A DNA stretch of 64,000 bases from Acanthochromis polyacanthus. Its lineage: Eukaryota; Chordata; Actinopteri; Pomacentridae. Location of the stretch: assembly GCF_021347895.1 (NCBI RefSeq), contig NC_067121.1:32661974-32725973 (forward strand). Reading direction: 5' to 3'. Shown here in pieces: positions 12,844 to 27,098 of this stretch (its first letter is position 1; the number at the start of each line of letters is the position of its first letter). Under the pieces are notes generated by a model that was given only the letters and a program-made list of their open reading frames with translations, had not been told where the DNA came from and searched no databases. The position numbers were made by a program, and so were the translations under genes.

Positions 12844-14837
12844 ACGGGAGGGAGGACTGCAGCTGGGGTCAGTGTCTTTTATCTTTGGCTGTCACAGAGT
12901 GGCAGGCGGAGGTCATCTTGCCCGCTGAGGCCAGTCATCTCGATTGTTTTCAAGGTGGTTTGATACAATGGAAATGAGTTGTTGTTTTATATTTGTGTCA
13001 TGTTTTTCCAGTACCTTCTTGACACTGAATAATCTAAGTTATGTACTTGTGTGTGGACGGCGAATGAAAAGGTGATTTTTCATGTTTAAGTCCAGCTATT
13101 TGAGGAAACACGCCAACTTTTGTGGCTTGTTTATAATGAATCTTTGCTTTTATCCATGTACAAAGTGTATCTAGAAGAATCGAATGGTTCAATAATCAGT
13201 CATTATGTTGGCATCAACAATGCATTACAAATAGATGAGTTACTGCTTTGGTGCTACGACTTCTTCCTGTAATTTAAATGCATCTCAGGTCATGTTCAAC
13301 TAATCTAATATATTTTGTACAAAGGCCATACATGTGATTCTAACCAATTCCTTCTACTTACTTCCTGCTTGTCGCACCAGAGGGGGTATTTGCAATGTCA
13401 TGAAGGCACCCGTGGTCTGGGGTGACGATAATTAAACTTGCAATGAGTCTCAGTTATTCTTGGCCCATGCTCACCAAAGACGAATCACTTTGGGTGTTAT
13501 CTTTAATTGGGAGCACTTATTTTGGGGTTAGTGTCGTAAGTGGCCTGGGACTACTATCATGTTTTATTTGTGCTTCTACTTTAATTAATTAAGTTGCCTT
13601 TGAGGAACTAAATTAAACCCATCAGCATGAGCTGGTGTCATATGCCCCTCTTAGCTCACTTCATTTCACGGTAGGATTATCACAAATGTGATCTCTCTAA
13701 CTGCTGAACACAAAACAGTTTTTTGTTTTTGGAATCCTTTGATATGCAGTGATATGCATAATATTCATATCTGAAAACTTTGCCTCAAATCAATCATCTA
13801 TTTCTGTGTGACATTACAAGACAAGGAAAAGATTTTGAAAAATGTGCTTGTTCACTTTCTGGTGGAAGAAAAGTAGATCAATATGACTCTTAAATTTGTC
13901 CAATATACAACCCAGCCTCCTGAAAATGAGGTTCCTATACAACTAAACTGCATTCTCAAATACTTTTTGAAAGAAACATGTTTTCTCACAGTAAAGAAAA
14001 AAACATTATGACATAACAGGAAGTCACAGGGGCCATATTAGTTGGTTGCATAGGTGGTGGTGGCATAAAGCCAACACAGACTTTCACTGAGTTCGTGTCC
14101 AGTGTGGCCCCAATGCTTTCTGATATATGTTGCTGTTTGGTTAAGTTTAGGCACCAAAAATACATGAGTATATTTGGGAAAATGTCATGGTCTGGGTTAA
14201 AATACACCCTTTCCCAACATGTTTGTGACCCTTCTGCTCTAGAAATGGTGATGGTAAAAGCTGTAGGTATCCAACTAGTTAATCTTGTGCTTTCAAAATT
14301 AATCATGAGTAGGAGCAAACTTGACTTCTTCACTGTGGCTCTTGATGCACATTATAGAGTGAAAACTACAACAAAAACAGAATAAAAAAATTTAAATATA
14401 TGTAAATAAATCCTTTTAACTTAACCAGAAGTCCAAAAACAAAGTTAATTACTTATGACATTGTCCCTGTGAAGCTTATAAAGTAGAGAGCCCTGCATCC
14501 AGAAAAGTACGTACTTGTGTAAAGCTAAACATAAAAATAGCAGACAGGAAGTGACAACTATCAACAGACAACTTCAAAATAAAGTTTTTTTTTCTCCAAA
14601 TAAATCTACATAGATGAATTTGGCTTAAGGACATCACACCATGGAAATGAAATTAGATTTAATAAACCGCTCAGAACAGGGCGAGACGTAGGCATTTTTA
14701 GATCAAGCCGTAAAAACAGTGTAACATATTAATTTATCTTTTTGTAAAATGACTCTTACATGCATGTAAGATGGAGGGTCGTCATAATTGGTATTCGTGT
14801 CTCTTATGAAGAACTGATCAATATCGTGATGCAGGTA

Positions 14838-14936
14838 ACAGCTTTGTTTACATATTCTTCAGAGTTAGACTTAGGGCGAAAATCGACTTACATCAATCTG
14901 TAGGAAAGAACTCGGACGTAAGTCGAGGACCCTGTA
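14838..14936 (-). mobile_element. Tigger/pogo-like transposon terminus, copy A
   Basis: Read on the - strand from 14936 it begins TACAGGGTCCTCGACTTACG, a terminal inverted repeat resembling Tigger-type mariner elements. The inner part carries CGACTTA motifs in both directions. The sequence GCTTTGTTTACA just inside is shared with the copy at 53614-53916. Only one end is visible, so this is a remnant. Confidence 0.5.
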
Positions 14937-17900
14937 TTCTGTGACCAGTATCTAAGTATTTTTACAATTCAGAGTTTTACTGGTCAATTAAATTCAATAT
15001 CTTGTGGATTATTGAGGTTCACAGATGCTGGTAGGTGGATTTTGTGAACTTCAGACAGCCACACTGTTTTCTCTTAGTACTGAGCTAAGCTAACCTGCTA
15101 CTAACTGTTGCTTTATATATTATATAGACTTCCACTGTATCTCCTAACAGCTTACTATCTCCATATTTCATAAAAAAATCTTAACAATTAGTAAAATATT
15201 TGGAAAAATAATCATTACACCCAAGCTATGATCATCAAAGCTAAAAAAAACAACATCACAAGTGTTTTTTTTACACATTAAAGCCTGACTATTCAGCTTC
15301 AGTGGGAGAGCTTTGACGTGATTTGATTGACAGTGACCAAACACTGCACCAGCTGTCAGTTATCAGCAGTGTATGAATATATGCAAAATCACTTTGACCT
15401 AATGGATTCACCCCAGTTTTAAACTAGACTGCAAAAAGAAAGATGTAAAATAGCCATTTCTTTCCTCACTTTCTTAGAATGGTGCTTTCATCTAGAATCC
15501 CATTAGTTTTAGTAGAAGGTGGCTGAGAAACTAAGTTTTCGAGGCCTTTAAATTTGTGGCCACATTTGTCTGTAAGTTCAGCTCAGCATTGGAAGAAAAC
15601 ACATATCTATACATCTGTCACGAGTTGAAGGGAAAAGACAAAGTTTCAATTCACTGTCAGCACAGGCCCCGTTTGTGCTTTTATGGCTGGAGGGCCAGAG
15701 AGACAGGAGACAGGATGAAAGCCGAAAGACAGTCAGGTTTGGGAAGTGAACTCCAACATCAGACATGTTTTATCAGTCATTCCTCGTGTTAAGCCTCCAG
15801 TGGCCAACATGTGGAGAACCACATCTGATTATAAACTAGCTGTACATACACACATTATTGATTAAGGACTGAGGGACACAAGGCCTTCGCATTCAAATAA
15901 TTAATCACAGCAGACCTTAAAAGTGGTGTCACAGTGGCCATGCAGCTCTTGTTTGTTACCTCATTAATTCCACAGGCCGATGAAAACAAGCGCATTTTTT
16001 GTTGAATCATTCAGCTGCAGCGTTTTTATTTAGTCATTTCAGACTCCGTTAAGATGGAGCTTGGAGGCCACAACAATGCGTGAAATGGATCTGAGATTCT
16101 CCTTGCTGAAAATTAGATTAGGCCATTTCCAGCAAAAGTCTTTGGTGAATTTAAATCACATTTACTGACCCACATTGCCTAAGCAGTAGGAATAGTAATG
16201 CAATTTTGTCCCAAAAGGATTTGATTAGAGGGCTGGCACTGTTTAATGGATAATTCCAGTTACTTTTAACTTGGCCTTATTTGCTGGTATTCTCTATCAT
16301 TGTGACTAATTGTGTTAAAATCATTTGTGTCCTTGTCATGCTTTAAACATACACTTCAGTTGTAGTGAAGTTTGCAAAAGTTAAGGATTAACTGTCATTT
16401 AAACAACTGAAGTAAAAGCGGACATCAAATAAAATAGCATTATTAAGTAATTTCTGAAAAGATTTTCATGATTATATTGATATTACGCTGATATGATCTA
16501 ATGCAGTGAAATGACAAGCCTCCTCCAAAACAAGTTTCATGCCTACAAACATGGGGTCCAAAAATAAAATTTATGCCTTTAATAGAAAAATAACATTTAA
16601 AAACATCACCAGTATTTTGAGAACCAATTTGCAATGGCACAAATCAAAAAATAGTTTGGCTTTGTGGTACAACTTGTATGACCTGCTCAGTAAGTTTAAA
16701 GAGATTAACTTTATTTTCTTTTTTTGTGACCAAGTATTTCGTATTAAAAAGCATTCAATATTTTTTGTTTAATTATGGCATGCAACTACAAATGACTCAA
16801 AAAAGATCACAAATGACTGCTGATTGATTATTTATTTTGTGAATGTGTGCTTGAAAATGAGATTTTTCATGACAGCTTCAATTTTTCTTATTTTTTTTCA
16901 ATTCACTCATAATTGGAGATGTTTGTATCCACCGTTGCAGTACACTCTGAATCAATGGCATGATGCAAAATAAGAGCATACATTTCAAGCTTTTATCATC
17001 TATTGTTTCTGAGATTTTGTTGTGACAGCCATACATTTCAAAGTGAGAAAAAATGTGCTAAATGCGTGTCAACATCTCAGAAAGTACTTGATATGTCAAT
17101 GTAAAATTTCAGATACAATTTTAGATATTCATAGTTTATGATATAGTTTCATCAAATCTGCGACGGTAGAGCAGAAGGCCACATAGGATTTGAGATTGAA
17201 TAAGCTTTTATATACTTTTAATCAAAATACTACCAGCTTCCAATTAGTTAACAATGAATCATCCCTCATTCAATCTAGCTTTAAGGCCGTTATCATTTAG
17301 TTTATGCAGGACTTGTATAGCGCATTTTGGCAAAAATCTGCCTCTTAAATTGCTGCAGACTAATCACTAATTAATAACGTTGGTACACACAATGTGTGCC
17401 GCAGAGGGCAGGAGATCAGTACAGACCCACAATTCATATTTGTCCCTGGATCCCTTTGCAGAATAATCCGACCCTCTTGCTTACTTACGTCCTTGTTTAC
17501 TTTGCTTTCTGCCTTTGTGTTTTATTCAGGTTTGTTTTGCTTCGGCACTGAGGCACTGAAACACCCATCTCTACAAACATTAATTTCCGAATATTAAACC
17601 AAACACAAAGTCACTACAGCAGTTTCTACGACGACTCACCAGCCTCTGAACATAAAGCCACTAAATGCTTTTTGCTCGTGTTTATACAAGAACTTTCCCA
17701 GGTGTGTGCACGATAACAGCAGCTGCAAAATCTGCACAGATTTCACAAGCAGGTTGACACTAACGTTCTTCCCTGTCAACAGATAGTATTTACAGGACAT
17801 CCTATGGGACATGAAGGCAGCATCAGCATAAATAAGCAGTACCTGCCAGCTACCTTATGCTGCAGCACATGCACAGGTTTTAAGCATAAATTGGATTCTG

Positions 17901-20900
17901 GGCTTCACTGCAGGATATTGTTGTAAGTTTGTGGTTGAGTTTTGGATAGAAGAACTGCAGGCGAAAGACAAGTGGCCTACTTGAAGAGACAGTGACAGAA
18001 GCTGGAAATAATATATGATTGCAGGACTTCTTGTAACATAGTTGACAGGGATCATAGTTGACATTTTTGCTGTTTTCAGGTCGAAAATCAACATGGCCGC
18101 CTGTAACCAAACACCACATGGCATTTTTAGGCAAAGATCCCTCTAAATATCATGTATACAACTGAGTAAGATTAAAATTAAAAGGTATTTTTAAAGATAT
18201 TGTAGTAAACCTGTTGACATGATAAATCCACACTTGACTCACACACTACTTTATACTAAATAACTCAGAAAGCCTTGGAGTCTTCCAGTCTTTTCTTCAG
18301 GAGGAAATGACATCATGTGGAGCAGGTCATGTGATCTGGAATTAACACACTTCCTTGAGAGGTGTTTTTGTAATGGGTAACTTCGCTGAAAGTGATTTCT
18401 CGGACACAATTAGTAATCTTCCATATAAAATTATATATATTGCCAAAAAAGAAATATCTGTCATGATTATCTCAATTGAATAAAAAGAACACAATCAAAA
18501 CTATCTTTGAATAAGCTCATTTTATTATTGTTTAGCTGATTAGAAGGTGGCTGTTATTAAATTCGGGCGGTTACTTGGTTGATATTTCAGTGATATTCAT
18601 TCATATTAACAAGTGATTGTTTCCATAATAAATAATTATGGAATTTGTAGACATGATCATAATGAACATCAAAAACGTTAGTTTTTTTTACTTTTAATAA
18701 AAAAGTATGCAAGATATATCTCATGGACCTCAATTATATAGTGACCCTACTGGCGTAAAAATAAGAGTCTTGTTGAAAATAGTTGAGTTTTTCTTTGTGA
18801 CAGCTCAAAGATAATGATTTCTACCTGCTGCTAGAGTGTCTACGGTCTATAGCCACATTTCCCCAGACGTGGGCTAAGTTCTTCAGGTGTGACACACCTT
18901 CCAACTGTCACTTCACAGCAAAGGAGACCTAAGTCATTTGTTGAAATTAATGGGCTTCCTAAATGAGATTCAAAGACTTTTAAACCTATAATAAAATGAT
19001 TAATAACGCAGATCCAAAGCACAGTACTGCAGGAAACGTTTGTCCTTGGTTGACAGATGACAGCATTGCTTTTACAGACTGAACGTCTTATTGTTTAAGA
19101 CATTTACCATCTGTTACTTTGATTTAGGATTAATATTTTGAATGCATAGTGGGCCAACAGTTAATTCTTCTGTTTTACTTTGTTTGCTATTCTTTCTTAT
19201 CAAGTTCCTCTCTCAAGGAACTGTACAAAATAATATATTTGGACTAAAGATTTAAGATGTTTTGTTCCTTTCTGAAACACAGTTCATCATGGCGAGAAAA
19301 AAATAACACGAGATAACCACTGGGCAGACTGATAAAACCTTTTCCCCAGTGCAATCGTTATCATCTCATTCTGGTCTATTAAGTGAAGCACAAAATACTG
19401 TTTTAGAAAATATTCCCTTCAGACTCCATCAGATGGATTTCATGTACTATACAGAGAATTATATACAGTGCTGGGTATTTGGAGAGGAAATCTTATCAGT
19501 GTTTCCAAAGCCATTTAAGAGTATTACTTTGCTTTGAAGTTCAAACTTTCCTCACAGAGTTCCTCAAGGGTTAGTTTCTTTTGTGCCTTTGGAAAAAAGA
19601 GAAAGGTTCCAGGTTCCAGATGTTGCTTTCATCTGGAGGTGCTCAACTCTTCTCCTGTCAGTTTCCATGTTCCACTGAGGCTGTATCTGCTCAGCTAACT
19701 GACCTTGCAGGCGTATTTTAGACCACACATCATTGACCTCATGGCAGCCAGAGAGCGAGAGAGAGCGAGCACAAGTAGAAGAGAGGGGCACCAAATGTCC
19801 TGTATGTCATTTTCAGTCTTCAATTCCTCCCAGCCCGTTACTATGGAAACTGTGAGTTGAGGCGAGTTGAAGACTAAAAATGCTGTACAGATACAAGTAG
19901 CAGCTGGTGTGTCCCATCAACGATCATCGGCGCTAACAGCTAAGAGACCTGAGATGGATGTCAACGGGAAAAAAAAGGAATTAAGGGTAAGTACACACTG
20001 AAGGTTGTTGTTTTTCATCTCATGTAAATGCATTGTGGTTTGTGCCGTATGTTCGCTGTCAGTGCACCGGAGCTTTACTGTGAAAACGGTGGCAAAAGGG
20101 GAAATTTAAAGGGTGAACAGAGCCCAGAAAAGAAAGATTTTTTGGTGCTCCACTTGCAACTTCTTAGATGATTACCGGTATTATTGCCACAGCTCACTGC
20201 TTCCTTGTTTCACACAAACACCCCAGGGTTAAGAGAATAAACAGCCCAGTATATTAGAACAATCTTGAAGTTAATGAAGCAGAGTTTGTCAGAGCCTTCA
20301 TTGCTTTGTAAGAGACTAATGCAGAGTTGCAAAAATATATTAGACACACTAAGGAAAATAATGTCAGCAGAATAGGGATATTAGAAGTCATAGTTTGGAA
20401 TTTTCAGAAATATGCTTATCCATTTATGTGACTGAGTTGAGAAGATTAATCAAATCACTTGTCTTGATATGAAGCTTAGCTTACCATGAAACTTGGACAT
20501 AATTAATATGAGCATAATCTACAGACCGCTAAAGTTCAGTTATTTATATGCAGTCATTTGTTTAATGAGTTTTTTAAAGGTGTAAAAAATATCCATCTGT
20601 AGTTTTACAGAGTGTTTCTATATGACTCCCCTGTCAGCTGTCTTTTCTGATAAACACTACCTACTGGCTGTAAAGGACTTCTGTAAGTGAACAAAAGTCT
20701 GTCAAGTGCCACTAAACATTTTCACTGGCTCTACCTTTGTATCTGTCTGTATGTAGTCCATCAATGTAGATAAAATCATTGGGTTTTGACTTGGATGAAT
20801 CTGACATTAAAATGTTGCATTTCATTCTTTTAAATAATATTTGGTCACATAACTGAGAGCCTAAATAAACTAAATTTGTCCAAAACTTGGACAAAATTCT

Positions 20901-21058
20901 GCCCAAAATCACCAAATTTGTCCCTCCCAAAAAATCCCTCTAAATTAACCAAGATCATTCAGAAATATGTTAAAAATTTGTTTAAAAAATGACCGAGAGG
21001 AGACTCTGTGCACAGCCTCCCAGTGGGCTCTACTGAAGCATGTGAGGCATTTAAAGAA

Positions 21059-21423
21059 TGTAATAATAATAATGGTTACATTTATATAGATGTGCTTTTC
21101 AAGACACCCAAAGCGCTTTACAATGAATCCATTATTATTCATTCGCTCACACATTCTGGTGGTAAGCTACATTTGTAGCCACAGCTGCCCTGGGGCAGAC
21201 TGACGGAAGTGTGGCTGCCAATCCGCGCCTACGGCCCCTCCGACCACCACCACCAACATTCACACGCATTCATACACCCGTGTGAAAGCACTGGAGGCAA
21301 GGTGGGTTAAATGTCTTGACCAAGGACACAACAGCACATGACTAGGCGAGAGCGGGAATTGAACCGCCGACCATTCGATCATTGGACGACCCGCTCTACC
21401 ACCTGATCCACAGCCGCCCCACC
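21059..21423 (-). repeat. tRNA-derived SINE, second family, near full length
   Basis: On the - strand the head reads GGGGCGGCTGTGGATCAGG and has a tRNA-like A-box region (TGGTAGAGCGG) and a consensus B box GGTTCAATTCC (plus-strand 21356-21366). The tail runs through AGCGCTTTGGGTGTCTTGA and a TATATAAATG stretch into (ATT)n. A 6-bp GAATGT repeat flanks it (21056-21061, 21424-21429), which is weak but in the expected place. It is non-coding and moved by a partner LINE. Confidence 0.8.
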
Positions 21424-21539
21424 GAATGTTGGTAAATTGTAGCACCTACAACACATGTGAGATGTTCTTCCTCTCTAAACTGAGTCTCTGCAGCGCAGCG
21501 GTTACCCTCCCTACACAAGTAAATTCTCATCCGGTTGGA

Positions 21540-22260
21540 AACACCGGGGTATAACATGACCAACAGTATGATATATCTTTATTGTCATGCACACAAGCGT
21601 GCCCAACTCTCATGGGTTTACAAGACACCAAATATACTAGCATTGCAGCAACAGAACCAAAACAGACCTTATTCTGCTGCTCAGTTCTCAAACAAAATAT
21701 GTTGCCTTATATCCAAGGCCTGGCAAAGAAATGTTGCCATGAGAAAGGTTCCTCTTCTAAAACATAACTAGTTTTTCATGGCCATCTAACCAAAAGAAAT
21801 CAAAATAAGCAGAAGACATCTTCCTGAAAGCTACCTCCCTGATATCTTCAAATTCAGGACAGTAAAATCTAAAATGAACCTTATTCTAAACCTTTGCCTA
21901 AAATTACACAGCAAACAAAGTCTGTCCTTCCATGGAACAGCATTACACCTCCAGTCTCTAAAGCTAATGGTTCCTGAGTGTAACTGTGCTCACAGGGATC
22001 TCTGTATTTTGCTTAAATTATACTTAACATAAGGTTCCATACTGCATCTGTCCGTTACAAGACAATAAGTTGGTAATTTTGGTTTATTCCAAATATCAAC
22101 AGACCATTTTTCTCTAAACCTAAGAAACATAGTATTCATCATCTCCTGAATATCCCTGAAAAACCTTTTATGAAAAATAAATGAGTTGTTCAAATGAAAT
22201 AAAGATTTTAGCTCATTAGCTCCCCAAAAATATCTTTTTTTGTGATTCTCTGATTGGACA
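21540..22260 (-). pseudogene. LINE reverse-transcriptase protein, C-terminal relic
   Basis: On the - strand, an open stretch (22193 down to 21990, 67 codons) contains WSVDIWNKPKLPTYC and EPYVKYNLSKIQRSL. These match the pattern of the C-terminal region of non-LTR retrotransposon ORF2 in fish (K-P-K-L-x-T-Y ... N-L-S-x-x-x-R-S-L). Downstream, in shifted frames, traces of the terminal Cys-rich segment can be followed to about 21800. After that comes a probable 3' UTR. Stops and frameshifts make it dead. The clade (L2/CR1-like versus others) is not resolved. Confidence 0.6.
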
Positions 22261-22294
22261 TTTTCACCAGTCTATCCCAAAGGCTTACAAAGGA

Positions 22295-22371
22295 GTTTCG
22301 ACTTACAGCGAAAATTGACTTACGTTAGTCTGTAGGAACGGAGCTCTGACGTAAGTCAAAGACGCCCTGTA
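22295..22371 (-). mobile_element. Tigger/pogo-like transposon terminus, copy B
   Basis: On the - strand it reads TACAGGGCGTCTTTGACTTA, then a CTACAGACTAACGTAAGTC block and a TTCGCTGTAAGTCGAAACTC block. These are shared in order with copy A (14838-14936). No transposase remains. Confidence 0.5.
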
Positions 22372-23702
22372 CACGTAAATGCAGCTACAATGATGCTTTT
22401 TGAAATGTTTAAACAACAATGCATTCATGTGGATGTGGCCTTAAAATCTTTTTCTTCAGTTCATCATGATAGTAGAGATTAATGTTAAACTCTCCATCTG
22501 TTACATATTTTATTAGCATTGAAGAATTGATTGCCACACTGCATGTTATCCGTTAGTTCTCTAAATGAGCTTGATCGGATTGATTATTCTCAAATACAAT
22601 AACACACACGGGAGAGTGTGGAGGTGCAAGGACAGCCTAAGAGTTCAGTAGTTGTGGGAGGCTGGTACAAAGCTAGTTGTGGCCCTTTTGGTTCTCAGAG
22701 GCAGGTACCTCTATCCGTATTCAGAATGCATGAGGTTGTAGTAGGTGTGTGTGTTGTGTCCAGCTATTTGTGAGGCTGTCTTTACTCTGTTTCTTGTGCG
22801 CGCTGCTGAGCGTCTCCTGCTACCACCTGACGACCTTGCCACAGATCTTTACAGTCCTGCTGAGGGTTTTTGAGTGATGCAGAACTTCAAAGCATTAAAG
22901 ATTGTGTATGTTGGACTGGCACAGAACGCAGCATGTTCTGTTGTGCTTGGCCTCATTGTAGTAGCAACCATTCTTTCAGCTGGGCTTTGCTGTTACGCCA
23001 GAGTCAATTGTGAGCTTTGTGTTGTTTATAAATTGAAATTACTGTCCGTGCTTTGGGAAAATGCACAATCAGAAATCCTTCACTAAATTTAAAAATGGTT
23101 GAAAGTGAAATTTTTGAATAGATAAGATGGAATCTAAAGCACATCTGTTCGACAGAAGCAGCCACAATTTGTATGATTGATGTTAGGGTGTATATATTTG
23201 GCTCTGCTGCTCCAGAAGGCGGAGGATGAGGATGACTGTCACGTTATTATAAAAATCCATTACAAAATTAGTTTTGTAGTGTCGTGCTATTACTTCCTGA
23301 TATTTTGATGACAAGATTAGAGAGTGAACATCTCAAAATGAGATTACACATCGTGCTGCAGGTACATTTAACATAAAGTCGACTATTTCACTGCAGAGCC
23401 TTGAAGAGAGAGCGTACATAATTACATCTGTTTTCATGCTACACTCATGACGTGGTTGTCAGAGCACATTTGGATGCAGTTTATAAATGACTTACACCAG
23501 TTCATTCTCAGTTTGACCTGAATAAGAAATGTATTTGTGACACCATTTTAGGAGCCTTTAGGCTGACTTACTTCATAGTTGTACTGTTGTGCATCGTCTT
23601 CATACACGTCGATCATCCTTTTTAATTGGAAAATTTAAATAGAACCATACTTTCATTTTTGCCTCTAGCATTACACATAATCTCGTGTGTGAAATACTCG
23701 CC

Positions 23703-23872
23703 TTTTTTTTTTTTTTGCCTTTTATTGTGATAGTCGCAGTGAAAAGTGACAGGAAATGGGGAGAAGACATGCAGCAAAGGGCCGCCGGCAGGAATCGAAC
23801 CCGGGCCGCTGTGTCGGAGACCAGCCCCTGTACATGGGTCGCCTGCTTAACCCGATGAGCTATACGGGCGCC
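23703..23872 (-). repeat. tRNA-derived SINE, third family, with poly(A) tail
   Basis: On the - strand the head is tRNA-like: TAGCTCATCGGGTTAAGC (A-box region) and a perfect B box GGTTCGATTCC. Then comes a short body containing CTCCCCATTTCCTGTCAC. The tail is a 14-nt A run, seen as T at 23703-23716. Flanking GAAATA (23691-23696 and 23873-23878) may be the target duplication. It could be mistaken for a tRNA gene, but it lacks a clean cloverleaf and acceptor stem. Confidence 0.8.
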
Positions 23873-24260
23873 GAAATAGTGGCTGTTTTGTTGCTCTGCT
23901 TCCATGTCCTACTTGTAGACATTTATCTGACAAGATTAAAATATTTTTTGTGACCTTTTAGACAATGGGCCGGTAGGAAAGTCCTCCACCTTCTTGTAGG
24001 CCAGAAGGAGTGTTAGTACAAACAAATGACAAACAAAGTAACTCCAAAAATGTTGGCAACCGCTTGAGGTTGTGCAAATAAGGGCATGTGAAATCGCTGG
24101 AGGAGTCGACACCCCGGGAAGCTTTGCAAGACACCAAACAATGATCGTTTTCTACACCTAACAAAAGTACCCAAACGTAACCAAATACTGGCTAAAAAGA
24201 TAAGCAAACACAGAGAGAATAACTGCGACTGAAAGCAAAATCCAAAATGAGACTTTGCTA

Positions 24261-24295
24261 ACAATAAATAAATAAATAGATAAATAAATAAAAAT
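24261..24295. repeat. (AAAT)n simple repeat
   Basis: Interrupted AAAT/TAAA units run for about 35 bases with one GATA interruption. No further structure is visible. Confidence 0.8.
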
Positions 24296-27098
24296 ACTGT
24301 AAAAATGGTTCCCAAGATGGAACTCAAATGCTCCTGGATGAAAGTGAAGTAATGGCTCCAAGAATCCCTCCAACTTCCAAATGTCTATTTTCATTCCTTT
24401 TTGTAAGTGCAAAATCCAAACCAATCCAATAATTTAACACCATTAAAGAGTAGCTACTAGATGGTGAAGAAGGTCCCTCCTGACCCATATGTTTACAAAT
24501 GATAATGGCCTTAGAACAGGCAGGTGGAAGTGTGACCATTTTAGATGTACATGTTACCAAAAAACTGTCAAGTCTAACTAAATATTTAGTAGTCTGACTC
24601 TGTGTCGAGTTATTTCTTATATAATGTCTTTTATGAACTTTACTGGTGTTCCTACATTCTGTTAATGGTCCTTGTTTGTATTTGCTAACTTGCAGTGCTC
24701 TGGCTGTTTCCTGCTATTAAACAGCATTATCCCATTCCATTTCATTTCTGAGTTGTAAATACTTGATGCTGATAGTCTGCATGAGCAAAATCATGTGTTT
24801 GTGAGGTCACTCTTGGTTTGGGGAAAGGTCAGCAGATTGTTTAATTTGGGAGTAGCTGGCCAGCAACTCCCAGTAATTATGAATGTACTGTTGGCCAGCC
24901 AGTGATAAACCCACCACTGGTCCCTTTTGCTAACGCCACACACATCATCCATGTACTTTCTCAGCCATTTTATAGTGTTCTCCTGTGGGAGAGGAAGTGA
25001 AGAGGCTTTTCTTAATCATTTCTTATGCATGAGACCACAGTGTGTCACAGCATCCTCTTTATAACACAACACAGGCGGCCACCAATTACTGCATGCCATA
25101 AAGCAAGGTGAAACATTTTGGCTGCTTCTTAATTATGTGCTGGTGCACCTAAATAAAAAAAAAGTTAGGCTCACTGGTGCAACTAATGTAGAAAGTTAGT
25201 TAGGAGCCCTGGGCCTTTATGCTTAACTTCTGCCTCCCACCGCCGAGCCAAACTGCTGGATGGTTCCTTTAAAGTTTGGAATTTATTACCTGATAAATGT
25301 TTCGAGCCAAATTGGCTCTTCATCAGGTTTAGAGTTATTAAATCCATGACTGAGATAAAGAGACAGTTCTGGCTTGAGACTTTGCAAACAGAGCAGATTT
25401 GCATACTGAAAAATAATGGCTAAAGTCTAACCCATATGTGCTTACATTCTGTACCTCACAGTATCGTCCAAAAGCAGAACCTTTAATTTAATCTTTGTGC
25501 ATCTTGGGTAACTTAAGAAAAAGGCATCAAATTTCAGGCTGAAAAATGACATTCAGGGTGTTTTTAATGCTGCCAAATGTAAACCTTCATCCTAACAGCA
25601 TGTAAGGGTTAAAGAAAGCCCCCCATCTGTTAGGAAATATTAAGTCACTGTCATAGAAAAGCGAATTTGCAAGAAAATCGAAAATGTGCTCCAGCCACTC
25701 ACTTCAATGTGAGGACATGATTGACTTACAATATAAACACAGTTGCTGCTGAATTGAGAATGTGCCTGGAAATTACAAGAGGAAGTCATATGATTGTAAG
25801 TCCATTCACGCCTTCCTGCGTGACAATCATTTTCCTAGCTACAACTCTCAGATCTATTAATTTTTTTTCCCATCAAACTCTATGTTCTGGATGATACTTC
25901 ACAACACTTGGGAGTTTATTGCATCAAATTAAGTCACACAATTTTTAAATGAAGCAGTGGGTTTATCTGCTGCTGCCTATAAAAGAAGTTTAACGCTTGC
26001 TGACGTTGCCTCACTTAATTTAGATCCTCTAAACTACATCAAATATAAAGCAGTGAAGTGACTGAGTGTCTGCAACTGAACTCTTCTCAGACTGCGCTGA
26101 GAGAACATTGCAAATGTCTTCGATATTAGTGTCACAAAGAACTCAATTAACGGAGGAGGTTCTATTCATTTTCCAGCCAGCTCTGGATTCATTCTACATA
26201 CAGCCACTTATTCAAGATTTCAGTACAAATCCAAAACTTTTTTGGATTATGCTGTATTTACACAAACAAAATTGGCATCTATTCTTGCAAAACCAGCGTG
26301 TGTGAACTGCTAATGACTGCCTCTTTGTGTACTGTCACATAGAAACATCAGCATAAAGCATCCAAGCTGATGCCTCGTGCTTTGAAAAATAGATGAACTC
26401 CTTATTTTCTGAGATGATGCCTGACATTTGACCCTCCAGTTGTCATCCTCTACCCAAAGAGCATCAGCCCAGATCACAGAAAGCATCATCCAAACCTGAT
26501 GTGACCAGTCAGGGATGACCCTTCCTGACTCATCCGCAATCCTCTCTCTCCAAAATACTCTGTCAGTGTACTGCGTTCCCTCCATCTCCCTGTCACGCTT
26601 TATTTATCTGTCACTGCCTTCACTTTTCTCTGACCTCAGCCTTGATGCCTCTGTGTCTTAGCTAACTTCATCCTCCGCCATTTGTCTGTTGTCTCTCTTC
26701 CATCCTTCCAGCCCTCCTCAGCGTGGTGTTTGGACAGCTGAGGGGAGAGAGCATGGGCACCACGGAGAGGTGCTGATTATCTTGTTTCTTTACATCTCCC
26801 CGCTAGCCTTCCCTCTTGGATGACCTGAAGGTTATGAACAGACTGACAGTGGGGACCGCTGTGTTGCTTACAGATACAGCGTGAGAAGAATTTCTGGATC
26901 TGTCCCGCGGCGTTTCTCTCTTTCCCTTCCTCTCTGCATTTCGTCATACCCAGCAAGCGTTTGACAGACAGCGATGAGAGGGAGGAATGCAACGTCGAGT
27001 CAAATAACTACAAATTCTCACAACACGAGACCGCAGTGTTACAAAAAACATGTTTGAGTTACGTTTTAAACTCCAAAATACTTTACACTCGTAAAAAG

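Noticed and set aside
23703..23872. Possible tRNA gene (perfect B box on the - strand)
   Set aside because: The A and B box spacing and the head fit tRNA ancestry, but the acceptor stem does not pair and a body plus poly(A) tail follow, so it is a SINE.
25230..25345. Short inverted GAGCCAAATTGGCTC palindrome as an operator
   Set aside because: The surrounding words resemble a widespread vertebrate repeat fragment (GATGAAGAGCC.. CTCGAAAC on the other strand), and eukaryotic context gives no reason for an operator.
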